A DNA stretch of 64,000 nucleotides from Aminobacterium mobile DSM 12262. Its GTDB lineage: Bacteria; Synergistota; Synergistia; Synergistales; Aminobacteriaceae. Below, in pieces: positions 1 to 9,633 of this stretch. The notes beneath the pieces were generated by a model, which worked only from the letters and a program-made list of their open reading frames with translations, was not told the DNA's origin and did not search any database. Numbering within the stretch: the stretch's first letter is position 1; every line of letters begins with the position of its first letter. Position numbers and translations under genes: made by a program. The stretch spans positions 1,116,001 to 1,180,000 of the forward strand of contig NZ_JAFZ01000001.1 in NCBI RefSeq assembly GCF_000526395.1, given 5' to 3'.

Positions 1-785
1 TTGAGATCAGGAACCATGAGGGCGAACGGCTTATCCTTTCGATGTTTCGATTCTCTCAGTTTTTTAACGGCTTCGTGTTGAAAAGGATCACAAGCGAGAT
101 GAAACCCTCCAAGTCCCTTAATGGCGGCAGTATCCCCTTGTTGAAGTCTTTTACAACAGAGAGAAAGCGCTTCTTTACCTCTAGCTATTATATTCCCTTT
201 ATTATTTGTAAGCCATAATGAGGGGCCACACAGAGAACACGCATTAGGTTGGGCATGATAACGTCGGTTAAGTGGGGTGTCATATTCTCTCTGACACTCT
301 TCGCACATAGTAAAACTGCTCATTGTCGTGAGTGGGCGATCATATGGAAGATCTTGAATAATAGTATATCGAGGGCCGCAATTCGTGCAATTAATGAAAG
401 GGTAATGATATCGTCGGTTTGATGGGTCGTTCATTTCCCGCAAACAGTCATCGCAAGTTGCTATATCTGGTGGGATGAGGACCCGCTGATGTTCAAGGCG
501 AAGGCTTTTTTCTATAGTAAAATTCCCATTATCCTCTTCTGAACATGTCTTATCTGAGAGGAATTCTATAGACGCTATATACGAAGGGCCGGGTTTTTCG
601 TCTTGTAAGCGCTGAAGATAGCTTTCGATGGTTTCTGAAGTTCCTCGCAAGGTGATAAGCACACCATCGGAAGTGTTTTTAACACTTCCCCCTAAAGCCA
701 TTTCTTGAGCTAATCGGGCGCAGAAAGGCCTAAAACCTACCCCTTGTACAATGCCTGTCACTAAAAAAGTTGTGATCTTGAGCAT
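1..785 (-). CDS. hypF: Carbamoyltransferase HypF, N-terminal part (runs off window)
   Basis: Reading the minus strand from an ATG at 785 gives 261 open codons that continue past base 1. HypF transfers a carbamoyl group toward HypE, the first step in making the CN ligands of [NiFe] hydrogenases. Visible parts are an acylphosphatase-like domain (about residues 4-92) with the VQGVGFRPF motif at 13-21, two tandem zinc-finger units (CDDC 111-114 with CTNC 133-136, and CEEC 161-164 with CSLC 183-186), and the beginning of the YrdC-like domain with the KGLGGFHLACD stretch at 223-233. A GGAGG lies 7 bases before the ATG, which fixes the start. The gene is divergent from the downstream corrinoid adenosyltransferase. 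The C-terminal Kae1-like domain is outside the window, so completeness cannot be judged. Confidence 0.95.
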   Translation of the reverse strand, partial: MLKITTFLVTGIVQGVGFRPFCARLAQEMALGGSVKNTSDGVLITLRGTSETIESYLQRLQDEKPGPSYIASIEFLSDKTCSEEDNGNFTIEKSLRLEHQRVLIPPDIATCDDCLREMNDPSNRRYHYPFINCTNCGPRYTIIQDLPYDRPLTTMSSFTMCEECQREYDTPLNRRYHAQPNACSLCGPSLWLTNNKGNIIARGKEALSLCCKRLQQGDTAAIKGLGGFHLACDPFQHEAVKKLRESKHRKDKPFALMVPDL

Positions 786-871
786 TGACAAACCTCCATT
801 CTCTGGGCATTTTAAATCAAGATGGGCAGAGACTCAAGAATAAAAATAAAGAAGAAATGAGGAATCCCTAT
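785..871. promoter_or_regulatory. Divergent hypF / cobO intergenic region
   Basis: These 86 bases must hold promoters for both hypF (-) and cobO (+). On the plus strand TTGACA at 785-790 is a perfect -35 hexamer, but the best hexamer 17 bases later (CATTTT) is poor; an AT-rich TTTTAAAT follows slightly further on. The assignment of a plus promoter here is tentative. The hypF ribosome binding site GGAGG (minus) also lies inside this gap. Confidence 0.3.
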
Positions 872-1411
872 ATGACGAGAGAACACTCCGAAGAGCTAGG
901 TTTAGTTCAGATTTATATGGGAGATGGGAAAGGAAAAACTACTGCGGCTCTTGGTCTCGCTCTACGAGCAGCAGGATGGGGCTTTACAGTAGGGATTGTT
1001 CAATTTATGAAAGGATGGCCGCACTACGGGGAACTTGTAAGTTTATCACGTATCCCTGAAATTAAAATTATCCAGACTGGTCGTCCTGATTTTGTTGACA
1101 AGACCGCTCCTCTCCAGGTGGATTTTCTTGAAGCCCAGCGAGGTTTGGAGATTGCGGAAAAATGGATTATGGGAGGGCAGTTCAATATAGTAATATTGGA
1201 TGAGATCAATGTTGCTCTTGATTATGGGCTCTTGAAAGCGGAGAGACTTCTTGCTCTTTTGAAGAAACGCACCTCTCATGTAGAAGTTGTTCTTACGGGA
1301 CGAAATCCGCCTCAAATACTTATAGACTATGCTGATCTCGTTACGGAGATGAAAGAGATCCGTCACCCTTTCCAGAAAGGGATCTATGGCCGTAAGGGGG
1401 TCGAGTATTAA
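872..1411 (+). CDS. cobO: Corrinoid (cob(I)yrinic acid a,c-diamide) adenosyltransferase, CobO/CobA type
   Basis: ATP:corrinoid adenosyltransferase adds the 5'-deoxyadenosyl group to cobalt, giving the coenzyme B12 form. The protein from ATG 872 is 179 aa, normal for this P-loop family. The nucleotide-binding loop GDGKGKTT is at residues 17-24, and VILDEINVALDYGLL gives the Walker B-like segment typical of CobO. An in-frame TTG at 785 would add 29 residues without family similarity. ATG 872 is preferred because GAGGA lies 8 bases upstream; ATG 857 is a second possibility. The ATPase gene follows directly after its stop. Confidence 0.9.
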   Translation: MTREHSEELGLVQIYMGDGKGKTTAALGLALRAAGWGFTVGIVQFMKGWPHYGELVSLSRIPEIKIIQTGRPDFVDKTAPLQVDFLEAQRGLEIAEKWIMGGQFNIVILDEINVALDYGLLKAERLLALLKKRTSHVEVVLTGRNPPQILIDYADLVTEMKEIRHPFQKGIYGRKGVEY

Positions 1412-3973
1412 TTGAAAAGCCAAGAGAAACTGTCTAACGGGAAAACCTCCGCTCCTTACGCTTTAGCTGCCGAAGATTTCTTGGAACGTATGGGCGTGGA
1501 TATTGAACAGGGGCTCGGTGATGAAGCAGTAGAGGCTGCAAGGAAGGAATATGGGGGCAACGTTCTTTCTCAAGAGGAATTTCTTCCTTGGTGGCGTTTT
1601 TTTCTCAGACAGTTTGCTTCCCCCATGGTTTACCTTCTCTTTGTAGCCGCTCTTATAAGTTTTATGATGGGAGAACTTCTCGATAGTATCGCTATTTTGG
1701 TTGTTATTTTTATGAACAGCCTTATTGGATTTTTTACAGAATTTCGAGCAGAAAAGGCTCTACAGGCGTTGAAATCCATGACCTCTCCCCATTGTCGAGT
1801 CTTACGGAATGGGAACATATCCCTAATCTCTTCTGCGGATGTGGTCCCAGGGGATATTATGGTACTGGAAGCTGGAGATGTGATTCCAGCTGATGGGCGT
1901 CTTTTCAAAGAAGCAAATTGCATGGTAAATGAGGCTTCTTTAACAGGAGAATCTTTGCCAGTAGAGAAAATCATAGAGTCTCTCCCCCTTGAGACACTAT
2001 TGCCTGACCGCGTTAATTGTGTTTATGCAGGTACGAATATGGTTAAGGGGACAGCAAGGGCTATAGTTTTTGCTACGGGAATGGAGACGGAGATTGGACG
2101 AATAGGTCGAATGCTTCAACAGGTCTCTTCTCAGGAAACGCCTCTGGAAGAACGTTTAGCTAAATTTAGCCAGTTCCTTATATGGGCAACAATAGCTATT
2201 GCGGGAATTGTTATTGGGGCAGGAATTTTTCAAGGACGCGGTCTTTTAATGATGCTTAGTACAGGCATAGCCCTCGCTGTAGCTGCTGTTCCAGAAGGGC
2301 TACCTTTTGTGGCTACTATGACGTTGGCTCTTGGAGTTCACAGGATGGCAAAAATAAATGCCCTAGTGCGTAATTTGGCCTCTGTTGAAACGTTGGGGTC
2401 TACAACTGTTATTTGTACTGATAAAACAGGAACTCTGACAATGAACGATATGACTGTTCGTACAGTTCATTTATCTCAATCTGAGGCGGAAGAACTTTTT
2501 ATTCGTGTTGCTGTTCTCTGTAATGATGCAACTATAAACGACACGAAATCGGTGGGGGATCCTATGGAAGTAGCGCTTCTTCGTTATGCTGGGGAAAACA
2601 AACTATCTTTGCGAAACAAATTTCCTCGTATTGCAGAAGAGCCTTTCGACTCACAAACGATGCGAATGGTTACATGGCACAATGAAGGCGTGGCAATGAA
2701 AGGGGCCCCAGAAAGGGTTTTCCATGATTGCCCATTTATACTCACGTCGCAGGGGCCGGCCCCTTTTTTAGAGGAAACCAAGATAGCGTGGCATAAGAAC
2801 GTACAAGTCTTGGCTCAAAGAGGCATGCGAACTATAGCTTTAGCTTGGGGTGATTCCCTTGAAAGCCTTATGTTTTTAGGAGTGGCTGGCATAGACGATC
2901 CCCCGAGACCTGAGGTTAACGAGTCTGTAACTCTTTGTCATAAAGCAGGAATACATGTGATTATGGTTACTGGCGATCACTTAGTGACAGCTGAGGCAAT
3001 TGCCAAGGAGGTTGGTATATACAAAGAACCTTATTCTCTATCTATGATGGGTTCAGAACTTGAATCTTTGTCAGAGGAAGATGTAGTTGCACGAGCGAAA
3101 AAACTATCTGTAGTAGCCAGAGTGGCTCCAGAGCATAAAATGAGAATTGTAAAAGGCCTTCAAAAAGCTGGGGAAGTCGTAGCTATGACTGGTGACGGAG
3201 TTAATGATGCCGTAGCTTTAAAACAGGCCGATGTAGGGATAGCTATGGGTATACAGGGTACTGAGGTTAGTAAAGAAGCTTCAGACATTATTCTTCAAGA
3301 TGATCGTTTCAGTACTATCGTTGAAGCTGTGCGGGAAGGCCGGCGAATTTTTGATAATATTCGTAAAGCAGTATTATTCCTTTTATGTTGTAATCTGAGC
3401 GAAATCCTCACTGTTTTTTTAGGGATACTTCTCAAGTTGCCTACGATCCTTATCCCTTTGCAAATTCTGTGGATCAATTTGGTTACAGACGTATTGCCTG
3501 CACTCGCGTTGTCTCTTGACCCGGCAGAACCTGATGTAATGCTTTGTAGTCCTAAAAGGAGAGACGAAAATATTGTTACGAGGTCCCATAAACTGCTTAT
3601 ATTTTTCTATGGAGCAGCTATCACGAGTGGAGTTTTTGCCGCATATTATTGGTCTCTCTGGTATCATAAGGGAGATTTCTTGCGAGCTACGGAATTGAGT
3701 TTTCATACACTTGTGTTAGCTCAGCTTTTCTTTGTGTTAAACGTGCGTAAAAATAGTCTTTTAAGTCATCCAGAGCGGTTCTGGGAGAACCCGTGGCTTT
3801 TGTTGGGTATAGGGGTTTCTGTCTTATTGCAAGTTGTCATTACGTATATTCCTGTATTCCAGAATGTTTTGGATATAGTTCCTCTTGGAGCGCTAGAATG
3901 GGGAGTTGTAGTAGGATCCGCCTTGCTTCCTACAGGACTTGCTCAGTTGAGAAAAATATTGTTTGGTCTTTAG
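1412..3973 (+). CDS. P-type cation ATPase, P2A Ca2+-transporting type
   Basis: An 853-aa membrane ATPase that most resembles bacterial SERCA-like calcium pumps. Motifs in order: actuator TGES near residue 179, the M4 motif VPEGLP near 293, the phosphorylation site DKTGTLT with Asp near 337, the hinge TGDGVNDA near 593, and M6 NLVTDVLPALAL near 689. The M4 Glu and the M6 Asn/Thr/Asp correspond to calcium ligands in SERCA, which is why Ca2+ is favoured over Na+/K+ or H+. An N-terminal cation ATPase domain and a C-terminal set of membrane helices are present. The start is a TTG immediately after the cobO stop, with AAGGGGG about 12 bases upstream. Substrate is inferred from family residues and could be Mn2+ or another divalent ion. 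Confidence 0.88.
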   Translation: MKSQEKLSNGKTSAPYALAAEDFLERMGVDIEQGLGDEAVEAARKEYGGNVLSQEEFLPWWRFFLRQFASPMVYLLFVAALISFMMGELLDSIAILVVIFMNSLIGFFTEFRAEKALQALKSMTSPHCRVLRNGNISLISSADVVPGDIMVLEAGDVIPADGRLFKEANCMVNEASLTGESLPVEKIIESLPLETLLPDRVNCVYAGTNMVKGTARAIVFATGMETEIGRIGRMLQQVSSQETPLEERLAKFSQFLIWATIAIAGIVIGAGIFQGRGLLMMLSTGIALAVAAVPEGLPFVATMTLALGVHRMAKINALVRNLASVETLGSTTVICTDKTGTLTMNDMTVRTVHLSQSEAEELFIRVAVLCNDATINDTKSVGDPMEVALLRYAGENKLSLRNKFPRIAEEPFDSQTMRMVTWHNEGVAMKGAPERVFHDCPFILTSQGPAPFLEETKIAWHKNVQVLAQRGMRTIALAWGDSLESLMFLGVAGIDDPPRPEVNESVTLCHKAGIHVIMVTGDHLVTAEAIAKEVGIYKEPYSLSMMGSELESLSEEDVVARAKKLSVVARVAPEHKMRIVKGLQKAGEVVAMTGDGVNDAVALKQADVGIAMGIQGTEVSKEASDIILQDDRFSTIVEAVREGRRIFDNIRKAVLFLLCCNLSEILTVFLGILLKLPTILIPLQILWINLVTDVLPALALSLDPAEPDVMLCSPKRRDENIVTRSHKLLIFFYGAAITSGVFAAYYWSLWYHKGDFLRATELSFHTLVLAQLFFVLNVRKNSLLSHPERFWENPWLLLGIGVSVLLQVVITYIPVFQNVLDIVPLGALEWGVVVGSALLPTGLAQLRKILFGL

Positions 3974-3985
3974 GTGGTTTTATTC

Positions 3986-5044
3986 GTGGAGAAAAAAATT
4001 TTAGTGGGCATGAGTGGAGGAGTTGATAGTGCGGCGACAGCCCTCCTGCTTAAAAGAGACGGGTATGATGTATATGGGCTTTACCTCCATCTCTCAGGCC
4101 CCGAAAATAGCTTAGCTCAGCAGCAAGCTTGCGAGCTTGCTCAAAAACTCCATATCCCTTTTATTACTCTTGACGGGCGAGATATTTTTACCCAGCGAGT
4201 GCTATCTTTGGTGGTTTCTGAATATGCCAGAGGGTTGACGCCAAACCCCTGTATTCTATGTAATCCTGCCGTCAAGTTCAGGCTTCTCTTCAAAGTTGCA
4301 GAAGAAAAAAATATACCTCTTGTAGCTACAGGCCACTATGCTCGTATCCTCTCTAATAATGACGATTTTGTTTTAGCTAGAGGAAGGGATATAAAAAAAG
4401 ATCAAAGCTACATGTTATATCGTCTTCCCATGGAATGGCTTCGTAGTATTCGTTTCCCTTTAGGAAATATGACGAAAGCTGAAGTGAGAGAAATAGCTTC
4501 ATCAAAGCTTCCACTGTGGGTTGTAAAAAAAGAGGAAAGCCAAGATGTTTGCTTCGCCCCCCAGGGATTGATGCTCTTCTTGCGAAAGTATATACGGGAG
4601 GAAACTTCTCTTCCTGGGTCTATAGTTGATGGAGATGGACACGTTCTAGGGAAACATCAGGGACTTTGGCGCTATACTATAGGGCAAAGGAAAGGTTTGG
4701 GGCTTTCTGGGGGGCCATGGTTTGTTGTGGGGAAAAACCTGGCGCATAATATTTTGTATGTCAGCAATACCAGAGAACACCATCCTGGCTTTATTCAGTG
4801 TGTTCACCCGGTCATTTCTCCTTTGTTAAAGCTAGGAGAGATATATATGGCCCAGCATCGGTATAGAACCACTCCTTTCCCCGTAAAAGTAGTATCGATA
4901 GGAGAGGATTCTCTTCGCGTTCAGGTTGTATCTGAAAGTCCTATGGTAGCACCGGGGCAATCGTTAGTTTTGTACAATAGGGATGTTGTCTGTGGAGGAG
5001 GCATTATAATTTCATCTGAGGAGGTGTTCCCGTGCCTAACATAA
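3986..5044 (+). CDS. mnmA: tRNA-specific 2-thiouridylase MnmA
   Basis: MnmA thiolates U34 of tRNAs for Lys, Glu and Gln using ATP and a persulfide sulfur carrier. From GTG 3986 the protein is 352 aa, the usual length. The PP-loop SGGVDS is at about residues 10-15. The two catalytic cysteines are Cys89 in TPNPCILC and Cys189 in ESQDVCF. KKDQSYMLY is the tRNA-binding family motif. GTG 3986 is preferred to the in-frame GTG 3974 because AGGTGG (3972-3977), overlapping the previous stop, sits 8 bases before it. The reading frame overlaps the next gene by 13 bases, so the two are probably translationally coupled. Confidence 0.95.
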   Translation: MEKKILVGMSGGVDSAATALLLKRDGYDVYGLYLHLSGPENSLAQQQACELAQKLHIPFITLDGRDIFTQRVLSLVVSEYARGLTPNPCILCNPAVKFRLLFKVAEEKNIPLVATGHYARILSNNDDFVLARGRDIKKDQSYMLYRLPMEWLRSIRFPLGNMTKAEVREIASSKLPLWVVKKEESQDVCFAPQGLMLFLRKYIREETSLPGSIVDGDGHVLGKHQGLWRYTIGQRKGLGLSGGPWFVVGKNLAHNILYVSNTREHHPGFIQCVHPVISPLLKLGEIYMAQHRYRTTPFPVKVVSIGEDSLRVQVVSESPMVAPGQSLVLYNRDVVCGGGIIISSEEVFPCLT

Positions 5045-7476
5045 CGGAAGAATGTAAATTACCTTTAGAGAAGCTCAGAAAACGAGCAGATATAAATGCT
5101 CTTAACTTTCAAACGACTGAAGAACTTCCATGCCTTGAAAAATTTATTGGGCAAGAGCGAGCTGTAAAAGCCTTTTCTTTTGGACTTGCTGTAGAGAGTA
5201 AAGGATACAATATTTTTGTCCTAGGGAATCCAGGAAGTGGACGTACAACCTATTCTCTGGAGCGGCTTCGTGAAACGGCCCTTGAAAGAAAGGCGCCTGA
5301 CGACTGGATTTATGTTTATAACTTTGATGATCCGAGTCGTCCCCTGGCTATCAATCTCTCTGCTGGAAAAGGTAAAGAGATGGGAGCAGCTTTCGAAGAT
5401 CTCCTTGAGGAGCTGAAAATTGCCATAAGCAAAGCCTTTGAAAAGAGTCAGTATGAAGATGCCAAGGCTCAACTGGTAAAAAAGTTTCAGGAACAGGTTA
5501 ACTCTTTAATGGAAGAGGTACGGGCCTGGGCGGGAGAAAAAGGTTTTGCTTTAAAAAGGACGCCTCAAGGATTTGTCAATATTCCTCTCACTGAAGAAGT
5601 CAGTGAATCTGGAGAAACTTCACGGCGGGAGCTACAACAGGACGAGTTTGAATCTCTTCCAGAGGAAAAGCAGAAAGAGCTCCAGGTCAAATCGGAGGAA
5701 ATTTCTCAAAAAACTCTTGATACATTGAGAAAAATTCGAGATCTAGAGAAAGCGTTAAAAGAGGAAATTAACAAATTGGAGGCTGAAATTTGCCGCTCAG
5801 CAATTACTCCATATCTGCAAGATATTAAAGATAAGTATGGTACAACAGAGATATTATGTAAATGGATAGACAACTTAACGGAAGACATTATCAGTAATTT
5901 TAATATTTTTGTGGCTGCAGCAAAAGATGAATCTGCGGAGATAGACTTTAGTCGATATACCATTAATGTTTTTGTGGCCAATGACCCCGAGAATGGGGCG
6001 CCTGTTATTTGGGAGACAAATCCTACATATTACAATCTTACAGGGAAAGTAGAATACGAAAGCAGACAGGGGTATCTTTACACAGACTTCCATAAAATTG
6101 TTCCTGGCGCTTTCCAAAAAGCAAATGGAGGGTATTTGATCCTTGACGCAGAAAAAGTTCTCTTGAATTTTATGTCATGGGAAGCTTTAAAACGTGCCCT
6201 CCGAACGGGAGAAGCCAATATAGAAAACTTGGGAGAACAATATGGAGCTATACCAGTTTCTTCTTTGCGCCCTCAGCCGATCCCCATCAAAATGAAGGTT
6301 GTAATGGTTGGTACTCCGTACTTATATGCACTGCTTCAGTATTATGATCCTGAGTTCTTAAAGATGTTTAAAATAAAAGCAGATTTTGATAGCGACATGC
6401 CGCGAAATTTGGAAACAGAGCAGCAAATGGCTCAATTCATCTGCGGTTTTGTAAGAAGAGAGGGGAAAATTCCCTTTACTGTTGACGCTGTGGCTGAAGT
6501 TATTGAATGGGCCAGTCGTTTAGCTGATCACCAAGATCGTATTACCACGGAATTTAATAAAATTATCGAAATAATAGTGGAATCTACGGCGTGGGCTGTT
6601 GCTGAGAATGCAAAGCTTGTAGAAGCTAAACATGTTCACAAAGCCATAGAAGAAAAGAGATTTAGAAGCAATTTAATTCAGGAACGGATACAAAGAGCCT
6701 TTGAAGAGGGAGTTATTCATATACAAACAGAAGGAGCTGCTGTGGGGCAGATTAATGGTCTTTCTGTTATTGATTTGAGAGATTACGCCTTTGGTCATCC
6801 TTCAAGAATTACAGCTAATGTATATATGGGGCAAGAAGGGGTAGTGAACATAGAGCGCGAGGTTAAACTTACAGGCCCTATACATAATAAAGGGCTCCTT
6901 ATCCTTACTAGTTATCTTGGAAGGAAATATGCTCAGAATATGCCTCTTTCACTTTCGGCCCGTATTGCTTTTGAGCAAACATATAGTGAAATCGAAGGAG
7001 ATAGCGCCTCTTCTACCGAACTCTACTGTTTGCTTTCGGCTCTTGCTAATGTTCCTCTCCGGCAGGAAATTGCTGTAACGGGATCTGTGGATCAGTTTGG
7101 AAATGTACAACCTATTGGCGGCGCTAACGAGAAGATAGAAGGATTTTTCCGATATTGTAATTCGAAGGGGCTTTCTGGGAGACAAGGCGTTATGATACCT
7201 AAACGCAACGTAATTCATCTAATGTTAAGTCAGGAAGTCCTTGATGCTGTTTCGGAGGGGAAATTCCATATCTGGGCAGTGGACACTATAGATCAGGGAA
7301 TAGAGATCCTTACGGGAAAACCAGCGGGAGCTCCTGATGAGCAAGGGGTATATCCTGAAGATTCTATTCATGGCCTCGTTAAAAAACAACTTGTTTCTTG
7401 GATGAAAGAAGCTGCACGACTTAAAAAGGAATTTGGAATTGATGGAGAAAAGGAATCAGAGAAGACAGAAGAATAG
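5032..7476 (+). CDS. ATP-dependent Lon-family protease (LonB-like)
   Basis: An 814-aa protein with an AAA+ ATPase part and a C-terminal Lon protease domain. It lacks the LAN substrate domain of classical LonA. The Walker A loop GNPGSGRTT begins near residue 65. Between the two lies a long charged coiled-coil-like insertion (about 120-260). GGYLILDAEKVL is the Walker B region. The protease dyad is Ser658 (EGDSASS) and Lys701 (GGANEKIEGF), 43 residues apart as in E. coli Lon (S679/K722). The start is GTG 5032 with GAGGAGG 8 bases upstream, inside the end of mnmA. A cytoplasmic quality-control protease is expected, but its substrates are not predictable from context. Confidence 0.9.
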   Translation: MPNITEECKLPLEKLRKRADINALNFQTTEELPCLEKFIGQERAVKAFSFGLAVESKGYNIFVLGNPGSGRTTYSLERLRETALERKAPDDWIYVYNFDDPSRPLAINLSAGKGKEMGAAFEDLLEELKIAISKAFEKSQYEDAKAQLVKKFQEQVNSLMEEVRAWAGEKGFALKRTPQGFVNIPLTEEVSESGETSRRELQQDEFESLPEEKQKELQVKSEEISQKTLDTLRKIRDLEKALKEEINKLEAEICRSAITPYLQDIKDKYGTTEILCKWIDNLTEDIISNFNIFVAAAKDESAEIDFSRYTINVFVANDPENGAPVIWETNPTYYNLTGKVEYESRQGYLYTDFHKIVPGAFQKANGGYLILDAEKVLLNFMSWEALKRALRTGEANIENLGEQYGAIPVSSLRPQPIPIKMKVVMVGTPYLYALLQYYDPEFLKMFKIKADFDSDMPRNLETEQQMAQFICGFVRREGKIPFTVDAVAEVIEWASRLADHQDRITTEFNKIIEIIVESTAWAVAENAKLVEAKHVHKAIEEKRFRSNLIQERIQRAFEEGVIHIQTEGAAVGQINGLSVIDLRDYAFGHPSRITANVYMGQEGVVNIEREVKLTGPIHNKGLLILTSYLGRKYAQNMPLSLSARIAFEQTYSEIEGDSASSTELYCLLSALANVPLRQEIAVTGSVDQFGNVQPIGGANEKIEGFFRYCNSKGLSGRQGVMIPKRNVIHLMLSQEVLDAVSEGKFHIWAVDTIDQGIEILTGKPAGAPDEQGVYPEDSIHGLVKKQLVSWMKEAARLKKEFGIDGEKESEKTEE

Positions 7477-7491
7477 GCTGGTGAATGTGCG

Positions 7492-8196
7492 TTGCTGAAA
7501 TCATCATGTACAGAACTTCCTAACCCTGGCCATGTTTTAGCGGTTCTTGATCGATTGGAAAAATGTTGGCACATGGAAGAGAACCCTCCACATTTGCGGC
7601 ACGAGGAGCCTTTGGATGGTTTAATTTTGACAGTCCTTTCGCAGAACACAAATGATAAGAATCGCGATAGGGGATATGTGAACCTCAGGAAGTTGTTTCC
7701 CTCGTGGGAGTCCGTAGCAACAGCTTCTTCTGAAGATATTCGAGAAGCTATTCGGGTCGCAGGTCTTTCTGATGTTAAATCGAAGCGTATTCTTGAGATA
7801 TTAGAACAAATTTATAAGGCCTTCGGGGCGTATTCTTTGAAGAGCTTGCGAGAAAAGAGCTCGGAAGAAGCGAAATTTTTTCTTCTGCATCTACCAGGAG
7901 TGGGGGCCAAAACCACAGCATGTGTCCTGCTTTTTGACTTAGGGTTCCCATCTTTTCCTGTAGATACCCATATTTCGCGGTTTTCGAAAAGAGTGGGATG
8001 GGTTAAAGAACGTTGCAAGCCTGAGGAAATAGGGGCTGTTATGGAGCAAGTTGTTCCAGAGAATCGTTATTTAGGGGGGCATGTGAATATTATTACTCAT
8101 GGTAGGAATGTTTGTTTGGCTCGTACCCCTCGTTGTTCCCAGTGTTCCGTAGCGGATCTTTGTGTGTTTGCAGGCAAGCTAAAGGATAACAAGTAG
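7492..8196 (+). CDS. nth: Endonuclease III-type DNA glycosylase/AP lyase
   Basis: A 234-aa helix-hairpin-helix base-excision repair glycosylase. The HhH hairpin LPGVGAKTT carries the catalytic Lys140, and Asp158 in FPVDTHI is the second catalytic residue; their 18-residue spacing equals that of E. coli Nth K120/D138. The C-terminal iron-sulfur cluster loop has the exact C-X6-C-X2-C-X5-C spacing (CLARTPRCSQCSVADLC). Both catalytic residues point to a bifunctional glycosylase/lyase for oxidised pyrimidines, although the N-terminal third is divergent. The start is a TTG 16 bases after the protease stop with only a weak ribosome binding site, so it is less certain than the rest. Confidence 0.9.
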   Translation: MLKSSCTELPNPGHVLAVLDRLEKCWHMEENPPHLRHEEPLDGLILTVLSQNTNDKNRDRGYVNLRKLFPSWESVATASSEDIREAIRVAGLSDVKSKRILEILEQIYKAFGAYSLKSLREKSSEEAKFFLLHLPGVGAKTTACVLLFDLGFPSFPVDTHISRFSKRVGWVKERCKPEEIGAVMEQVVPENRYLGGHVNIITHGRNVCLARTPRCSQCSVADLCVFAGKLKDNK

Positions 8197-8230
8197 GTTT
8201 TTTCTTCAAGTATTTTTTAGCGTTTATAAG

Positions 8231-8265
8231 AAATGGCTGTCATATTATTTATATGGCAGCCATTT
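8231..8265. terminator. Bidirectional terminator between nth and yerC-like
   Basis: An inverted repeat with 14-base arms, AAATGGCTGTCATA at 8231-8244 and TATGGCAGCCATTT at 8252-8265, pairs with one G-U and a 7-base loop. AT-rich flanks lie on both sides. It sits between convergent genes, as expected for a shared terminator. Confidence 0.75.
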
Positions 8266-8281
8266 ATTTGAAAATATTTTA

Positions 8282-8590
8282 TTAAGCTTCGTCTTGTTCT
8301 TCTTGCCCTTTGAGATTGTTAAGCACAAGTCGATACCCATCAGCACCATACTCTAAGAATTTCTTTACTCTGCTAATAGTAGCTGTGCTTGCCCCAGTTC
8401 GTTGCGCTATTTGAGGATATGTATAGCTTTCATCCAGCAATCTCGCTACTTCAAGGCGTTGTGCTAAAGCTCGGATTTCTCCAATAGTGGCAACATCCTC
8501 CAAGAAGCTATATACTTCCTCTTCAGTGTTCAAGGATAAGAAAGCTTTGCACAATTGATCGGTCAGTTGATCCTTCCACTTCTCGGCCAT
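8282..8590 (-). CDS. TrpR-related protein of the YerC/YecD family
   Basis: A 102-aa DNA-binding protein of the TrpR-like fold. The C-terminal half contains a helix-turn-helix, YTYPQIAQRTGASTATISRV (about 58-77), typical of YerC/YecD. These proteins are transcription regulators of unknown effector in most bacteria. The gene follows the aminotransferase gene with a 5-base gap; its GGAGG overlaps the stop codon of that gene, so the two form an operon. Regulation of, or by, amino acid (His/aromatic) supply is suggested only by this pairing. Confidence 0.85.
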   Translation of the reverse strand: MAEKWKDQLTDQLCKAFLSLNTEEEVYSFLEDVATIGEIRALAQRLEVARLLDESYTYPQIAQRTGASTATISRVKKFLEYGADGYRLVLNNLKGQEEQDEA

Positions 8591-8595
8591 TACTA

Positions 8596-9633
8596 TTACC
8601 TCCTCGTTAAAACTATTTGGGAAAGGCAGTGCAGCACTCTGTTAAGATCTGTCTCTACACCAACAGAAACACGAATCCAAGACCCGCTCTTGCCTGAAAT
8701 ACAAAAGAATTTTACTGCGATGCCAGCTTCCTTAAAGGTTTTCTTTATTTGGCGTTCTTCTTCCGGTACATGAATAAAAACAAAATTGCTGTTACTTGGA
8801 TATGCTTGTATGCGAGGAATAAGCTGGCATTTTTTTATAAAACTATCTCTGAGATTGCAGATTTGCCGCGTTTTCTCTATAAGTAGATGAGGTTCTCTTA
8901 AGAGTATCTTAACAGTTTCAGCTGTTAAGACATTAATATTAAAAGGGCTCTTAATACTGTTAAGCTTATGAGTGACATCAGGGTGACAAACTCCATAGCC
9001 AAAGCGGATTCCAGCAAGTCCCCATGCTTTTGAAAGTGTCTTAAGTGCCACCATCCTTTTGGGGAAATCTTGTTCTCTCAATGTTTCGAGATAGGTAGAA
9101 GGAGCGAATTCTCCGTATGCTTCGTCTATGACCGTTATAGCACTGTTCTCGTAAACTACTTTTTGTATAAATTGGAGAGGCATTTGCTTCCCTGTAGGAT
9201 TATTAGGCGAATCAATAAGAACGAGGCTCGGTTTTTCTCTTTGCATAGTGTCAAAGAAAAGGTTTTCATTAAAAGAACACAACCCATCAGCCATATCTAT
9301 AGGAATTGTTATATGCCGAGCATGAAAAACCTTACAAAGATGGGCATATTCGGAAAAAGACGGTGAGAAAGTAAGGACTGTAGCACCTGGCTGTACATAT
9401 GCGGTGAAAAGAAGGCATAAAACTTCATCTCCACCGTTCCCTAAAACAAAGAATTTGTTCGGGAAATGAAGTAATGAACTTAGTGCATCCTTTATATCTT
9501 TATATCCAGAATCTGGATAGCGATTCCACTCCACTTCACGAAGCGCGGAAAGAACATTTTCTTTGATAGAAGAGGGCAACAAAAATGGGTTTTCATTTTT
9601 ATCCAGACGAACCATGTCCTCAATACGAAACAT
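8596..9633 (-). CDS. hisC: Histidinol-phosphate aminotransferase-like (class I/II PLP enzyme)
   Basis: A 345-aa fold-type I PLP aminotransferase. The N-terminus has the HisC-type LDKNENPF motif, followed by NGGDEVL (cofactor phosphate region), DSPNNPTGK and the PLP lysine Lys202 in TLSKAWGLAG. HisC converts imidazole-acetol phosphate and glutamate to histidinol phosphate. No other his genes are nearby, so related activities such as aromatic aminotransferase or threonine-phosphate decarboxylase are possible. The ATG at 9633 has a good AGGAG upstream. First gene of a two-gene operon with the YerC-like regulator. Confidence 0.8.
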   Translation of the reverse strand: MFRIEDMVRLDKNENPFLLPSSIKENVLSALREVEWNRYPDSGYKDIKDALSSLLHFPNKFFVLGNGGDEVLCLLFTAYVQPGATVLTFSPSFSEYAHLCKVFHARHITIPIDMADGLCSFNENLFFDTMQREKPSLVLIDSPNNPTGKQMPLQFIQKVVYENSAITVIDEAYGEFAPSTYLETLREQDFPKRMVALKTLSKAWGLAGIRFGYGVCHPDVTHKLNSIKSPFNINVLTAETVKILLREPHLLIEKTRQICNLRDSFIKKCQLIPRIQAYPSNSNFVFIHVPEEERQIKKTFKEAGIAVKFFCISGKSGSWIRVSVGVETDLNRVLHCLSQIVLTRR